From Mycolicibacterium sp. CH28 (GTDB lineage: Bacteria > Actinomycetota > Actinomycetes > Mycobacteriales > Mycobacteriaceae): a stretch of DNA of 64,000 bases. The notes beneath the pieces are model-generated. The model ran no database searches, was not told the DNA's origin, and saw only the letters and a program-made list of their open reading frames with translations. Shown in pieces: positions 1 to 9,215 of this stretch. Positions within the stretch are counted from its first letter, which is position 1, and each line of letters opens with the position of its first letter. Made by a program: the position numbers and the translations under genes. Where the stretch lies: assembly GCF_004745805.1 (NCBI RefSeq), contig NZ_SRLQ01000014.1, forward strand, positions 1-64,000, written 5' to 3'.

Positions 1-491
1 GCGCTCGTGCGGTCATCAGCGGTGAGCGTGCCGCCAAGTCCACTCGCTTCGTCACTACCCGCGCCGGTGACCGTGTTCTCGATGAGGCCAGCCTGGCTCG
101 CGCCCAATCCTTGGTCGGACTGAAGGGCTATGTCACCAACATCGACGCCACCGTGATGCCCGCCGGAGAAATCATTGCCAAGTACCACGACCTCTGGCAT
201 GTGGAACGCTCATTTCGGATGTCCAAGAGCGACCTTCGCGCCCGGCCAATGTTCCACCGCACCCGCGACGCCATCGAAGCCCACCTGACCATCGTGTTCA
301 CCGCCCTGGCCGTCGCGCACAACGTCCAGGACCGCAGCGGCCTGGCCATCGCCAAAGTCATCAAGTCCCTGCGGCCACTGCGCTCGGCGACCATCGCCAT
401 CAACGGCGCCAGCCAGACCTTCCCACCGGAAATCCCAGCAACCCAACAAGAAATCCTGACCACCCTCGGCATCCCAAAACCGGGGCACTAA
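1..491 (+). CDS. IS1634-like transposase, C-terminal part (open at window edge)
   Basis: The frame is open from base 3 to a TAA at 489-491, so the 5' end lies outside the window. The visible 162 residues match the C-terminal end of DDE_Tnp_1 (IS4/IS1634-type) transposases: a conserved VGLKGYVTNI segment, then a catalytic-end block around the words KYHDLWHVERSFR, in which the glutamate is the expected last residue of the DDE triad, then RPMFHRTRDAIEAHL. No internal stop is seen in this part, so the element could be intact beyond the left edge. Its family name is from memory of similar proteins, not from a search. It marks the left border of an IS-rich surface-polysaccharide locus. Confidence 0.8.
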   Translation, partial: ARAVISGERAAKSTRFVTTRAGDRVLDEASLARAQSLVGLKGYVTNIDATVMPAGEIIAKYHDLWHVERSFRMSKSDLRARPMFHRTRDAIEAHLTIVFTALAVAHNVQDRSGLAIAKVIKSLRPLRSATIAINGASQTFPPEIPATQQEILTTLGIPKPGH

Positions 492-800
492 GCCAAATGT
501 CCTAACTCAGGCGCGTGGTCATTGGCGACTCCAAGGACGACCACAACCACCGACACCGCCACTCATCGCCGGGCTACCGAACCTCGGCCGAGTACGCTGC
601 TGTCTGCACATGCAGCCACACCCCCGTGACCTGCAGCATCAACTGAATCTGGATCAAACAAACCCGACTCTAGAAACGGGTGGACTCCGAAACGGGGACC
701 TGCCAGGTGGAGAAGGAGTATGGCATCGCCGGAACCTTCCCCTGTTTCCCCACGCCGACTTACACCCCCCACGGATTCCGCGACGACCCTCGGCTTGTCG
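492..800. other. Gene-free stretch after the transposase
   Basis: No convincing gene is seen. Small open frames exist on both strands but lack ribosome sites and homology that I recognise. The stretch should contain the right end of the transposase's element, but I could not identify its terminal inverted repeat without the left end. Confidence 0.5.
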
Positions 801-1913
801 CTAGGTGAGGCGGTAGACTTCGGATCCGGCCAGGAGCAGAGCTCCCACTCCGTATACCTCCGTCAGGTCCGGGGTCGTCGTGGCGGGTTCGTAGCCGATC
901 GGCTGAACCCACCCCAGCATCCCGTCGGGGTGCATTGCGTTGACGAGGGCGGGCCAGCCCCGCTGCACGGCGGCCTTGTAGTGCGCCTTGTTGAGCAGGC
1001 CCGCGTTGATGCCCCAGGCCAGGCCGTAGGTGAATAGGGCGGTGCCGCTCGTTTCCGGGTTCGGCACGCTCTCCGCGTCGAGCAGGCTGGAGCGCCAGTA
1101 GCCGTCGGGACCCTGAAGCGATACCACTCTCTCCGCCATGTCCTTGAATAGCGCCTCGTAGCGGGGCCGGTCGGGGTAAGTAGCCGGCATATCCTGCAGG
1201 AGGCGGGCAAGACCGGCCAGCACCCAGCCGTTGCCGCGGCTCCAGAACACCTTCTGTCCGTTCGGCTCACGCGAGTCGAAGTAGCGGCTGTCGCGGAAGT
1301 ACAAGTGCTCGTGCTTGTCGTAGAGGTAGTCCGTCGTTTTCCACCAGAGCCTGTCGGCGAGGTCGAGGTACTTCTGGTCACCGGTGGCCACCGTCATCGC
1401 CGACAATGCGGGCGGCCCCATGAAGAGCGCATCGCACCACGCCAGCTCGCGGGTCACGATGTCGTTTTGCCATATGAGCGGCTCGTTGAAAGGCTGTGTG
1501 ACCAGGAAGTTGAAGAGGTCGAGTCCCGGCTCGAGCATCCGTTTGTCTTTGTCCACCATGAACAACTTTGCGTAGGTGGCCAGCACTGCCCAGTCGTCGG
1601 CGTAATGCTTCTGCGGTCCGGGACGCCACTGGTTCGTCTCGCCCATTTTTCGCATCGCGTCGAGGTACTTTCCGTCGGGCACGACCTCGGCGAGCGCCAT
1701 CACCCCGGCGTCGAATGTCGCCTGTGTCCAGTCGTCGAGCGGGTGCGTGGACGGGTGCGCCAGCTGCCAGTCGGCCGCCGAGGCCATGATGTGGAGCACC
1801 GAATCCGGATCCAGATCGGCCGGCGGCGCGGCGGCGCTCGTCGCCGCCGGCGTGAACAGCATCCAGCCCGCGAGCAGCATTTCCACCGTAAACAATGCCA
1901 GTCGTCGTCTCAT
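801..1913 (-). CDS. Secreted GH105 unsaturated uronyl (rhamnogalacturonyl-type) hydrolase
   Basis: A 370-residue protein with an N-terminal signal peptide (about residues 1-28, ending in an Ala-rich cleavage region). The rest is the (alpha/alpha)6 barrel of GH105 (YteR/YesR-like). Visible family marks are the Asp pair near 106-107 (DDWAV), the WCDALFMGPP motif with the likely general acid Asp161, and the SRGNGW loop. GH105 enzymes remove a 4,5-unsaturated uronic acid from oligosaccharides released by polysaccharide lyases. The ATG at 1911-1913 is chosen over longer starts because an AGGAGAA ribosome site precedes it and it begins the signal peptide. It lies beside an AlgD-type gene on the same strand, so a uronate-containing substrate is plausible but unproven. 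No lyase gene is visible in the window. Confidence 0.82.
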   Translation of the reverse strand: MRRRLALFTVEMLLAGWMLFTPAATSAAAPPADLDPDSVLHIMASAADWQLAHPSTHPLDDWTQATFDAGVMALAEVVPDGKYLDAMRKMGETNQWRPGPQKHYADDWAVLATYAKLFMVDKDKRMLEPGLDLFNFLVTQPFNEPLIWQNDIVTRELAWCDALFMGPPALSAMTVATGDQKYLDLADRLWWKTTDYLYDKHEHLYFRDSRYFDSREPNGQKVFWSRGNGWVLAGLARLLQDMPATYPDRPRYEALFKDMAERVVSLQGPDGYWRSSLLDAESVPNPETSGTALFTYGLAWGINAGLLNKAHYKAAVQRGWPALVNAMHPDGMLGWVQPIGYEPATTTPDLTEVYGVGALLLAGSEVYRLT

Positions 1914-2373
1914 CGCCCTATTCTCCTGCGTTTCCCCGCGGTGTAACTGGCATATTGTGAACCAAGCACTTTGACTCGGCGACTCGGCACTGCACCCCTC
2001 ATTGCCTGGCCAACAACGCCAACGTCGCCCAAACGGCTTACCCGGCGAATTCCCAACAGTCTCGACAGTTCCCGATCGGAAAAACGTCATGAGCGGCGGA
2101 CTGCAGCATCGCGTCGACCGCGGGAGCATTGCTCGCGGAGGTACTTTTAGATCCGACCTGGCGCGTGCGGAGGCTCTGATACGACCCAGGATAATAGTGT
2201 CGTCATGCCTGGTTTCAGGCCATGGGTTGGGCAGGTTGCGCGGTGGTGACCATCGCGGTGCAACCCAGCAAACCTGCTCTCTTGCAACCGGGACAGGCTA
2301 CCCAGCAAGATTCACTCGGAGCTCACGTATCGGTTCGAGACGAGTTTGAAGAAGAGGTTGGGCGCTTGAGTAT
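1914..2373. other. Gene-free stretch between GH105 gene and algD-like gene
   Basis: About 460 bases without a supported gene. The left end (about 1914-1980) holds the promoter and ribosome site of the GH105 gene read leftward. The remainder has only short frames with no recognisable product, and no clear terminator hairpin was found. Confidence 0.5.
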
Positions 2374-3711
2374 CTACCACGCGATCCCTTTGTAATTGTC
2401 GGCGCCACGCAACTGGTCTGCTTCCGGCAGTCGAACTAAGTCGATGATCAGTTGCTCGGATGAACAGCGCGACACCGCATCTACGACGTCTGGGAGCCGT
2501 GAGCCCACGATGACGATCTCAGAATGATCAAGCACGCTGTCAACGTCCTCCACCAGTAGTTCGCTCAGATGTGGAAGACGTTGACTAATGTATGCACGGT
2601 TTGCTCCGATGAGCCGTGACATCGATACGTTGGCGTCGAATATCTTGACGTCGTAGCCTTTTCCAATGAGGCGCTCGGCCAGCTCGACCAGCGGACTTTC
2701 GCGAAGGTCATCCGTGCCGCTCTTGAACGCCAGCCCAAAAAGTCCTATCCTGCGTCGCCCATCATTAAGAACGAGATTCAGCGCGCGCTCGAGATGGCTC
2801 TTGTTGGAGACCAGGATATTCTCTATTAAGGGAATGTCAACGACGTTACGGCGGGCGACGTGCGTAAGTGCACGAAGGTCTTTAGGCAAGCAGGAACCTC
2901 CAAATGCAAAGCCGGGGCGAAGGTATGAGGGCCCGAGATTCAACTTCGTGTCGGAGAGAAATATATCCATAACCTCGTGTGAGTCGAGGTCGAGTGACAA
3001 GCATATTGCGCCAATTTCATTGGCGAAAGATACTTTGAGTGCATGGAAGCAGTTGTCTACGTACTTCGTCATTTCCGCGATGTTAATGGGGCCAACATAA
3101 CGTTTTCCGGGGATCGCGCTATACAATTCCATGACTGCATTAGCCGCGCGCGCGTCACTGGCGCCGACGACCGTCTTGGGCGGGTCGAAGAAATCGCTGA
3201 CGCTGGTTCCCTCGCGCAGGTACTCGGGATTGACACACACGCCGAAGTCCACGCCGACACGTTTGCCCGACAGTTCTTCCAGCTGGGGAATCAAGAGGTC
3301 CTCGCAGGTGCCCGGAAGCATCGTGCTGCGGTACACCACTGTGTGCCAACGGTCGGTGACCGCGAGGGCCGCGCCGAGTTCGGCTGTGGCCTGTTCCAGG
3401 TACGTCGTCACCAATCCTCCTGTTGGGGCGGAGGGTGTTCCAACGCAGATCAACGACACATCCGACTCCGCCAGAGCGGACCGGGCATCAGTCGTAACGG
3501 TCAGCATTCCGGCCGAAACGACGTCTGCAGTGAGGTCCCCGATTCGATCTTCGACGATTAGAGCGATACCCCTGCCAAGGGAGTCCACCTTGTCGGGGTT
3601 GACATCGACGCCGATTACTCGGTGGCCCAAGGACGCCAGGCAGACAGCTGAGACACAGCCGACGTAGCCAAGTCCGTGGACGCTGACCACCGTCCTGTGG
3701 GAGTCGCTCAC
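2374..3711 (-). CDS. algD: GDP-mannose 6-dehydrogenase (AlgD type)
   Basis: A 445-residue enzyme of the UDP-glucose/GDP-mannose dehydrogenase family that oxidises GDP-mannose twice with NAD+ to GDP-mannuronate in the cytosol. The NAD-binding GLGYVG is at residues 13-18, the catalytic Cys274 sits in FGGSCLPKDLRAL, and the C-terminal domain carries GTDDLRESPLVELAE. The whole length reads more like Pseudomonas AlgD than like UDP-glucose dehydrogenases, so GDP-mannose is the preferred assignment; UDP-N-acetylmannosamine is a less likely alternative. Start is a GTG with only a weak ribosome site. The gene lies 62 bases downstream of a glycosyltransferase on the same strand. Together with gmd at 12.3 kb it gives the locus two enzymes that use GDP-mannose. 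AlgD-type enzymes are not a standard part of mycobacterial envelope synthesis. Confidence 0.85.
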   Translation of the reverse strand: MSDSHRTVVSVHGLGYVGCVSAVCLASLGHRVIGVDVNPDKVDSLGRGIALIVEDRIGDLTADVVSAGMLTVTTDARSALAESDVSLICVGTPSAPTGGLVTTYLEQATAELGAALAVTDRWHTVVYRSTMLPGTCEDLLIPQLEELSGKRVGVDFGVCVNPEYLREGTSVSDFFDPPKTVVGASDARAANAVMELYSAIPGKRYVGPINIAEMTKYVDNCFHALKVSFANEIGAICLSLDLDSHEVMDIFLSDTKLNLGPSYLRPGFAFGGSCLPKDLRALTHVARRNVVDIPLIENILVSNKSHLERALNLVLNDGRRRIGLFGLAFKSGTDDLRESPLVELAERLIGKGYDVKIFDANVSMSRLIGANRAYISQRLPHLSELLVEDVDSVLDHSEIVIVGSRLPDVVDAVSRCSSEQLIIDLVRLPEADQLRGADNYKGIAW

Positions 3712-3773
3712 AACGCTCGTTTCTGCTAATTCGACCTTTGGCTAGGAACTATATCCGAAACGCCGGTAGTGGT

Positions 3774-5075
3774 CTAGGCAGGTTTACCGAGCAAGTGTTC
3801 GTAGAAGGCAACGAGATTCCGGCGGGACACGTCCCAAGACAATTGACTTTCGACCCGCGCTCGCCCGATTTCCCCCATTTGGGTACGCAGTTCGGGGTGG
3901 TTCAAAAGATCAGCAATTGCTGAGGCAAATGCTGCCTCGTCATTAGCGGGCACAAAGAGTGCGGACTCACCTGCCGATACTCGCGCTTCGGCAAGGTCGA
4001 AGGATACAATTGGCTTTGACATTGCCATGTATTCAACTACCTTATTCATAGTTGAAACGTTGTTGAGAGGGTTGAGCGGATCCGGAGAAAGGCATATGTC
4101 CGCTGTGGAGAGGCATCTTTGGACGAATTCATCTGTAACGCGCCCCGGGAATTCTACAAAATCATCAATTCCTAGTTCCTGGCTCAATGCGATCATTTCG
4201 TAGTACACGTCGCCTGCGCCCATGAATATCGCCTGCACGTCATTACGGCCAAAGTGATCGCGCAGAATCTTCAGAGCTCGCAGAGCGTAATCCACGCCGT
4301 CCTGGGGTCCCATAACTCCGAGATACGCGAGCAGGAAGCGCTTGCCCCGCCGCAGGCCCTCGTCGGGCGGACGAGGGACGAAGCGATTCAGGTCCGGTGC
4401 ACTTCTGACGACCGTGACGGCGTCCTGTGGAACGTGACCACGCGTGATTGCGACCTGCCGGTAGCTCTCGTTAGTCGAGATGACGCCATCCGCAGAGGCG
4501 AAGGTGAGCCGTTCTACGACCTTGGTCAACCGATGCAAAAGGGGGCGTTTGCCTGGAAATCTAGACAGAAATAGTTCCGGGACGAGGTCGTGATGGTCGA
4601 AGACGAACCGCGCACCCCATGGCCGTAACAACAGCGCAACCAAAAACAACAGATCCGGCGGGTTGCATGCTTGAACCACATCGACAGGCATTTCGCGGCG
4701 AACTCTTATCGCCAACCTGCTGGTATGCCAGAGGGCACCGGCATATTCGCGCAGATATCCGACTGGGCCGCCCGCAGCGGGCTGCAGGTGATAGCGAAGA
4801 ATCCGAACTCCCTCGAGGGTTACCTCGGGTTCCTGGTCACGAGTTGCCCCCGCCGGGCAAATGACAGTGACCCGGAAACCCGCATCGGCGAGCGCGCAAC
4901 TTTCCTGCCACACCCGTCTATCAAACGGAACCGACAGGTTTTCGACCAATATCAAGATATGATGCGCTCTGCGGGCGCACGCTCCGGTGGCCGAGTTTTT
5001 TCCCTTTATGCGATTCTCACTCGGTAACCTCAATATCGTTGGCAAGATTGCGCGGATTGCTAATAGCTTGATCAA
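3774..5075 (-). CDS. GT4-family glycosyltransferase
   Basis: A 433-residue GT-B-fold glycosyltransferase. The N-terminal acceptor domain begins near residue 38 (HHILILVENLSVPFDRRVW) and the nucleotide-sugar domain has the family-4 pattern of a GXMGPQDG loop, FPGRVTDEF and the VVEYMAMSKPIVSFD block with the E-x7-E type glutamates. It most resembles WbuB-like transferases that build surface polysaccharide repeat units. The TTG at 5073-5075 is chosen because GGAGG lies seven bases upstream. That start adds about 37 residues before the usual family start, so a shorter product is possible. Its upstream side is directly bordered by IS debris. Donor and acceptor cannot be told from sequence. Confidence 0.8.
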   Translation of the reverse strand: MIKLLAIRAILPTILRLPSENRIKGKNSATGACARRAHHILILVENLSVPFDRRVWQESCALADAGFRVTVICPAGATRDQEPEVTLEGVRILRYHLQPAAGGPVGYLREYAGALWHTSRLAIRVRREMPVDVVQACNPPDLLFLVALLLRPWGARFVFDHHDLVPELFLSRFPGKRPLLHRLTKVVERLTFASADGVISTNESYRQVAITRGHVPQDAVTVVRSAPDLNRFVPRPPDEGLRRGKRFLLAYLGVMGPQDGVDYALRALKILRDHFGRNDVQAIFMGAGDVYYEMIALSQELGIDDFVEFPGRVTDEFVQRCLSTADICLSPDPLNPLNNVSTMNKVVEYMAMSKPIVSFDLAEARVSAGESALFVPANDEAAFASAIADLLNHPELRTQMGEIGRARVESQLSWDVSRRNLVAFYEHLLGKPA

Positions 5076-5245
5076 AGTCTCGCCTCCATGTCAATCTGGA
5101 TTACCGGCCAGCGTAACCGACAAGATGGAGTCGCTCGGCGGCGGCCTCACTCCGATGTTTGAGGGGCGAATTAGTGCCATGCTGCCGGGAACCTGTGAAA
5201 CTGTGCTGATGCCCCGTCTTTCGGCGCCCTCTACCTCGCCAGGGG

Positions 5246-5517
5246 ACACCGCTGGTCGCCGATCTGGTAGAGCGGATGTTCACCCTGGAGGCGCGAAATC
5301 GATTGTGGGTCCTCGACATCACTGAATGTCGCACCGGTGAAGGCAAAGTGTATTGAGCCGTCGTGCTCGACACTTTCTCCCGCCGGCTGGTGGGGTGGTC
5401 GCTCGATTCCAACTAGACCGGGTCACTAACGCCCTGGGCATGGACATGAGCTCCTGCGAGGTGCAGGCCGGTGGGGTCATTCACTCCGATTGCAGTGTGA
5501 TGTCAAGTTTCAGCCAA
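5246..5517 (+). pseudogene. IS3-family transposase (orfB) remnant
   Basis: Conceptual translation gives the integrase-core words of IS3 orfB: PLVADLVERMF, LWVLDITECRTGEGKVY, AVVLDTFSRRLVGWSLDS, VTNALGMDM and GGVIHSD. The expected cysteine codon after GKVY is a TGA at 5354-5356, and the frame shifts near 5420. Both the start and the end of the gene are missing. The fragment is inert debris and runs directly into an IS30 remnant at about 5518. Confidence 0.8.
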
Positions 5518-6606
5518 TGGGCCGCTATCCGTCCTTCGCTGAGCGTGGAGGTTGTCTTCTTGAAGGCTCAGGGCGACGGAGCTCGGCAGATTGCTCGGCG
5601 ATTGGACGTGACCTGACGCTTTCACGGTTTCGCGCGAACTCCGGCGCAGCGCTGGTATCCGTAGCGGGCAGCTGGAGTACCGGGCCTTGCTCGCACAGCG
5701 GAAGGCCGACATGGCCGTACGTAGACCCAAGACTGCGAAACTGATCGCCTTCCCGCAACTGCATGACTATGTACAGCAACGACTTTTGGGTCATATCAAC
5801 CGCCCCGACGGCAACATCACCGGCAGATCGCGGTCGCCACGATTCACCGACCGCAAACAACCCACCGCAAGGATCGGCGTTGGTCATTACCGCGGAGTGC
5901 AGGGCAAATCGCCAAACGGCTCAAAGTTGGTTTCCCCGCAGACAGGTCCATGCGTGACGGCCACGAGGAGATCTACGAATCGCTCTATGTCCACGGCCGT
6001 AGTGCACTCAAACGGGAACTAGTCTGGTGCTTGCTTACAGGACGTGCTTGCGAGCACCACGGGAACGATCGCGGAGAAGGCCTGGGCCCACATCATCCCG
6101 GAGGCTCCACTCAGTCTGCGGCCCGCGGAAGCCGCCGAGCGGGCGGTTTCCGGACATCGGGAAGGTGATCTACTCGTTGACTCGGCTGCTCGGGGATCGG
6201 TACCGTCGTCGAGCGTGCAGCCAGGTTCGCCGTGCTGGTTCACCTGCCCCGGGAGGAGGCTATCCGGTACAAGGAAACTCGGAAAAGCGGTTCGCACCTG
6301 GCCGATCGCGGGGCAATCACCATGAAGGACGACCTGGCTGACACAGTGTCGTCCCCACCGGCATAGCTCACCCGGTCGCTGACCTGGGACTATCGTAAGG
6401 AAATGTCGGCCCGCGTCCAATTCAAGATCGATACGGCAGCCCGGTCTTCTTCGCCGCCCCCAATCGCCGTGACACCGCAGCACGGATGAAGACACCAACG
6501 GTGTGCTGCGCCAACAGTTTCCGAAAGGCACTGATCTCTCACGGTGGTCTGCCGAGGAAATCGAAGCCGTCACCCACACACTCAACCCCAGGCCTCGCAC
6601 CCAAAC
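5518..6606 (+). pseudogene. IS30-family transposase pseudogene with many frameshifts
   Basis: Nearly the full length of an IS30 transposase can be read, but only by changing frame at least five times. The order is GRYPSFAER then LKAQGDGARQIARRLDV (helix-turn-helix), LLAQRKADMAVRRPKTAKL, HEEIYESLYVHGRSALKREL, the RRRPGP linker, GDLLV of the DDE core, TWDYRKEMSARVQFKIDT, and finally TNGVLRQQFPKGTDLSRWSAEE. It stops abruptly at HTLNPRPRTQT, where IS1380 sequence begins. It is long dead, judging by the number of lesions. Confidence 0.85.
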
Positions 6607-7240
6607 CGTGCCGTACGCGCTGGCGGCGCTGCCGCGTGAGGCCTGGCGAGCGGCACCGGATGCCGACTGTCAGGGTCGCGACCGCGCCCAGGTCGCCGAG
6701 CTGACCCGTTGGCTACCGGCCATTTTCGTCGGCTGGGCGGCATCCGGAATGCTGGTGATTTCTCGCATGGGAGGCACTCATACAGGCGCCCAGCTGCAAA
6801 TAACGCATTCCCATGGCTGGCGAATCACAGTGTTCGCCACTAACACCACCGGTGGCCTTCTTGCTGACCTCGAAGTACGCAACTGGCTGCGCGCTTCGCG
6901 CTGGGGACCGCATCCGCACTCCCAAAGACACTGGCCTAACTAATCTGCCGCTGAAGGCGTTCGGTAAGAACGAGACCGGGCTCGAACTGGCCGCCCTTGT
7001 GCACGGACTGATGACCTGGACCCACCTACTGGCCTGGACCGGCCGCCCGCACAGATGTGGGAGCTCAAGCGCGGGCGCTTGCGGCCGCTCAGCGTTGTCG
7101 CTCGGATCATCGCCAGCATTCACCGCAGAACCGCGCGGCTGAATCAGTGCTGGCTCTGGTCAGACCCACTGATCAGCGGTCAACGAAACCTCTTGCGCTC
7201 AGGTGAACTCGACTTACCAGCCCCTACCGCCGAGGACAGG
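6607..7240 (+). pseudogene. IS1380-family transposase remnant (3' half)
   Basis: The translation starts at ALAALPREAWRAAPDADCQG and continues through VAELTRWL, HTGAQLQITHSHGW, ITVFATNT and, after a frameshift near 6890, DRIRTPKDTGLTNLPLKAFGKNE, then after another near 7050 WELKRGRLRPLSVVARII. These are the C-terminal half of IS1380 transposases, including the DRIR-x-K-D-TG-L-LP block. The N-terminal half is absent. The first part is in frame with the tail of the preceding IS30 fragment. Confidence 0.8.
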
Positions 7241-7473
7241 CGAACCGGCGAATCTGCCCGTAGACCCTTTACGCCCCTCACCCATCACCCGCGGCAACCG
7301 AGCGAACCAATAGCCGCCGAAGCCGCCCACGAAAGATCGAGGCTAGATGTGCCAGAGGCGTGCGACAGCGAGAGGTCCTTCGGTTAAGCTCACAACGGAG
7401 CTGTCGTCGGCTGAGGCATCCTGCGCCTGGGTGACCTGTTTCCAAACGGACGCCCGCAGACTCGGAGGAGTTC

Positions 7474-8577
7474 ATGGAACGACGTCTGATCGTTGAGCAA
7501 TTTGATCCTGAGTATCCGAAGCCTGGTGGCATAGATACCTGCATCAGAGGCTTGGTCCGATACTGTCCACCGAATATCCAGTTGAGGATTGCCGGCGTCG
7601 ACGCCGTCGGGAACAAGCAGCTCGGGGCGTGGGCTGAGTACGACATCGGCGGTCGCACAGTCGAATTCATGCCAGTCGCACGACTGGATCACTCGAATCT
7701 CCGGGCATCGCGACCGCACTCCGCGCGGGTTGCCTTGGGGCTACGCAAGTACCGTCCGGCGCGTGACACCGACACGGTCAATACTCACCGGCTGAACCTA
7801 GGCGCGGTGGCCATGCGCTTGTATCCGAACGCTGGGCTCGTTCAGTACCTTCACGGCAGCGGCGTTGACGACCTCAAAACAGGCAGCGTCTCGATGTTCC
7901 GGTACGCCTTCTTCGCATTCCGCGGTCTTGAGCGTCGAGTAATTCCGCGCACCGTTGATACCGTGGTGTTCAATAAGATGGGCGCCGAACGACTGCAGGC
8001 GATATCCGCGCGAGTGCGTTTCTCGCCCAATTGGTATGACCCTGCAGAGTTTTTCCCAGCACCAGCGGAGGGAGCTGTCAAGTCCCGGATTATTTGGCCG
8101 GCCCGCATTGAGCCGCAGAAGAATCCGGAACTCGCAATCGAGGTCATCGCGGCTCTACCGGAGCGATACACTCTTACCGTCGCAGGCAAGGGGTCTCTGG
8201 AATCATCGATGCGGCGGCATGCCGAACATTCGCCGGCGGCCAAGCGCATCACCTTCGTGGGCGCGATCCCAAAGGCGGAGATGGGAGCCGCAATGCGTAG
8301 CCATCACCTGTTGTTGATGACATCACGCTTTGAGGGGTATCCGTATGCGGTCGTTGAGGGTCTGGCCTCAGGACTCCCGGTGATGACGACCCCCGGCGGC
8401 GAGCCGAATGGTCTTGTTGAGACCGGAATGAACGGAGCGCGGGTGGAGGCTGATCGCGCAGAATTATTCGTAAGGGCCGCCGAAATCGCCTCCTCGGTCT
8501 CGGCGCTGGCAGCGCGGGAATCGGTGTCGCGAATGAGCGCCGCAATCCTTGTCCCGGATGTCTTGACAATTCCGTAG
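7474..8577 (+). CDS. GT4-family glycosyltransferase
   Basis: A 367-residue GT-B glycosyltransferase. The N-terminal domain includes a PGGIDTCIRGL glycine-rich loop near residue 17. The C-terminal domain has IIWPARIEPQKNPELAIEV, FVGAIPKAEM and SRFEGYPYAVVEGLASGLPV, which are the donor-binding blocks of family 4. The ATG has a GGAGGAG just upstream. It is the only glycosyltransferase of the locus on the plus strand and stands alone between IS1380 and IS21 remnants. The last few residues (after about 350) lose similarity to the family and the stop lies only some 20 bases before IS21 debris, so the C-terminus may have been trimmed or replaced by insertion. Confidence 0.8.
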   Translation: MERRLIVEQFDPEYPKPGGIDTCIRGLVRYCPPNIQLRIAGVDAVGNKQLGAWAEYDIGGRTVEFMPVARLDHSNLRASRPHSARVALGLRKYRPARDTDTVNTHRLNLGAVAMRLYPNAGLVQYLHGSGVDDLKTGSVSMFRYAFFAFRGLERRVIPRTVDTVVFNKMGAERLQAISARVRFSPNWYDPAEFFPAPAEGAVKSRIIWPARIEPQKNPELAIEVIAALPERYTLTVAGKGSLESSMRRHAEHSPAAKRITFVGAIPKAEMGAAMRSHHLLLMTSRFEGYPYAVVEGLASGLPVMTTPGGEPNGLVETGMNGARVEADRAELFVRAAEIASSVSALAARESVSRMSAAILVPDVLTIP

Positions 8578-8594
8578 ACAAATCGGTGCCGCCC

Positions 8595-9130
8595 CCGCCG
8601 GAATGCGCGGATTACATGCTGCAACGGCATGTATGGAGCCTCGCGTCGAGGCCTTGTGCCGCCCGCACCGTCAAGCAGATCGTGGACAGGTTCGAAGCCG
8701 GCCAGGCCGGCGTGCCGCCGCGGTGACGGGCCGAACGAACGCACAACTACGATGCGGTGGCCGATCTGGCCGCCGAGCGTGTGGACAAATCGACGGGTCG
8801 CACCTCGGCCAAGCGGCTGCTGCCGATCGCGAGAGTGGCTGGTTACGAGGGCTCGGCACGGAACTTCCGTCGCCTCGTCGCGGAGGAGAAAGCGTTGTGG
8901 CGCAGCACCAATCATCGAGGCCGGCGTCCGGCGGTGTGGGAACCGGGCGAGTGCCTGGTGATCGACTGGGCTCAAGTCGCACCGGGTTTTGTTTCTGTTC
9001 TGCGCGGTGCTGGCGTTCTCGGCGTGGCGGTTGGTATGGTTCGCCACCGAGCAACGCGCCTCGACCACGCTAGCGCTGATCGCGGATGCACTGGCCGGGA
9101 TCGGCGGGGTCTTGGTGCGGGTGCTGGCCG
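8595..9130 (+). pseudogene. IS21-family transposase (istA) remnant
   Basis: The words TSAKRLLPIARVAGYEGSA, RNFRRLVAEEKALWR, GECLVIDWAQVAPG, then after a frameshift near 8985 LFCAVLAFSAWRLVWFATEQ, TTLALIADALAGIGGV and LVRVLAD correspond to the DDE integrase core of IstA. A TGA interrupts the frame near 8725. The 3' third of istA and all of istB are missing. The fragment begins within 20 bases of the preceding glycosyltransferase stop codon. Confidence 0.78.
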
Positions 9131-9215
9131 ACCTGGCCCCTGCGCCTACGCCAACATCTGCGAACGCTGCCCCAACTTCCGCGCCGACACCTCCAGCCGC
9201 GGGCTTCGGCGTCCC
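9131..9215 (+). pseudogene. Possible tyrosine-recombinase C-terminal scrap
   Basis: In the frame containing CAYANICERCPNFRAD, the pattern Y-A-x-I-C-E-x-C-x-N-F resembles a cysteine pair near the C-terminus of a group of actinobacterial site-specific integrases. Only about 25 residues fit, there is no catalytic Arg/His/Tyr, and the fragment follows directly on istA debris. The call rests on one short motif. Confidence 0.35.

Noticed and set aside
2002..2349. A 115-codon plus-strand frame between the GH105 and algD-like genes
   Set aside because: No ribosome site, no recognisable domain and Arg/Gly/Ser-rich composition; probably chance.
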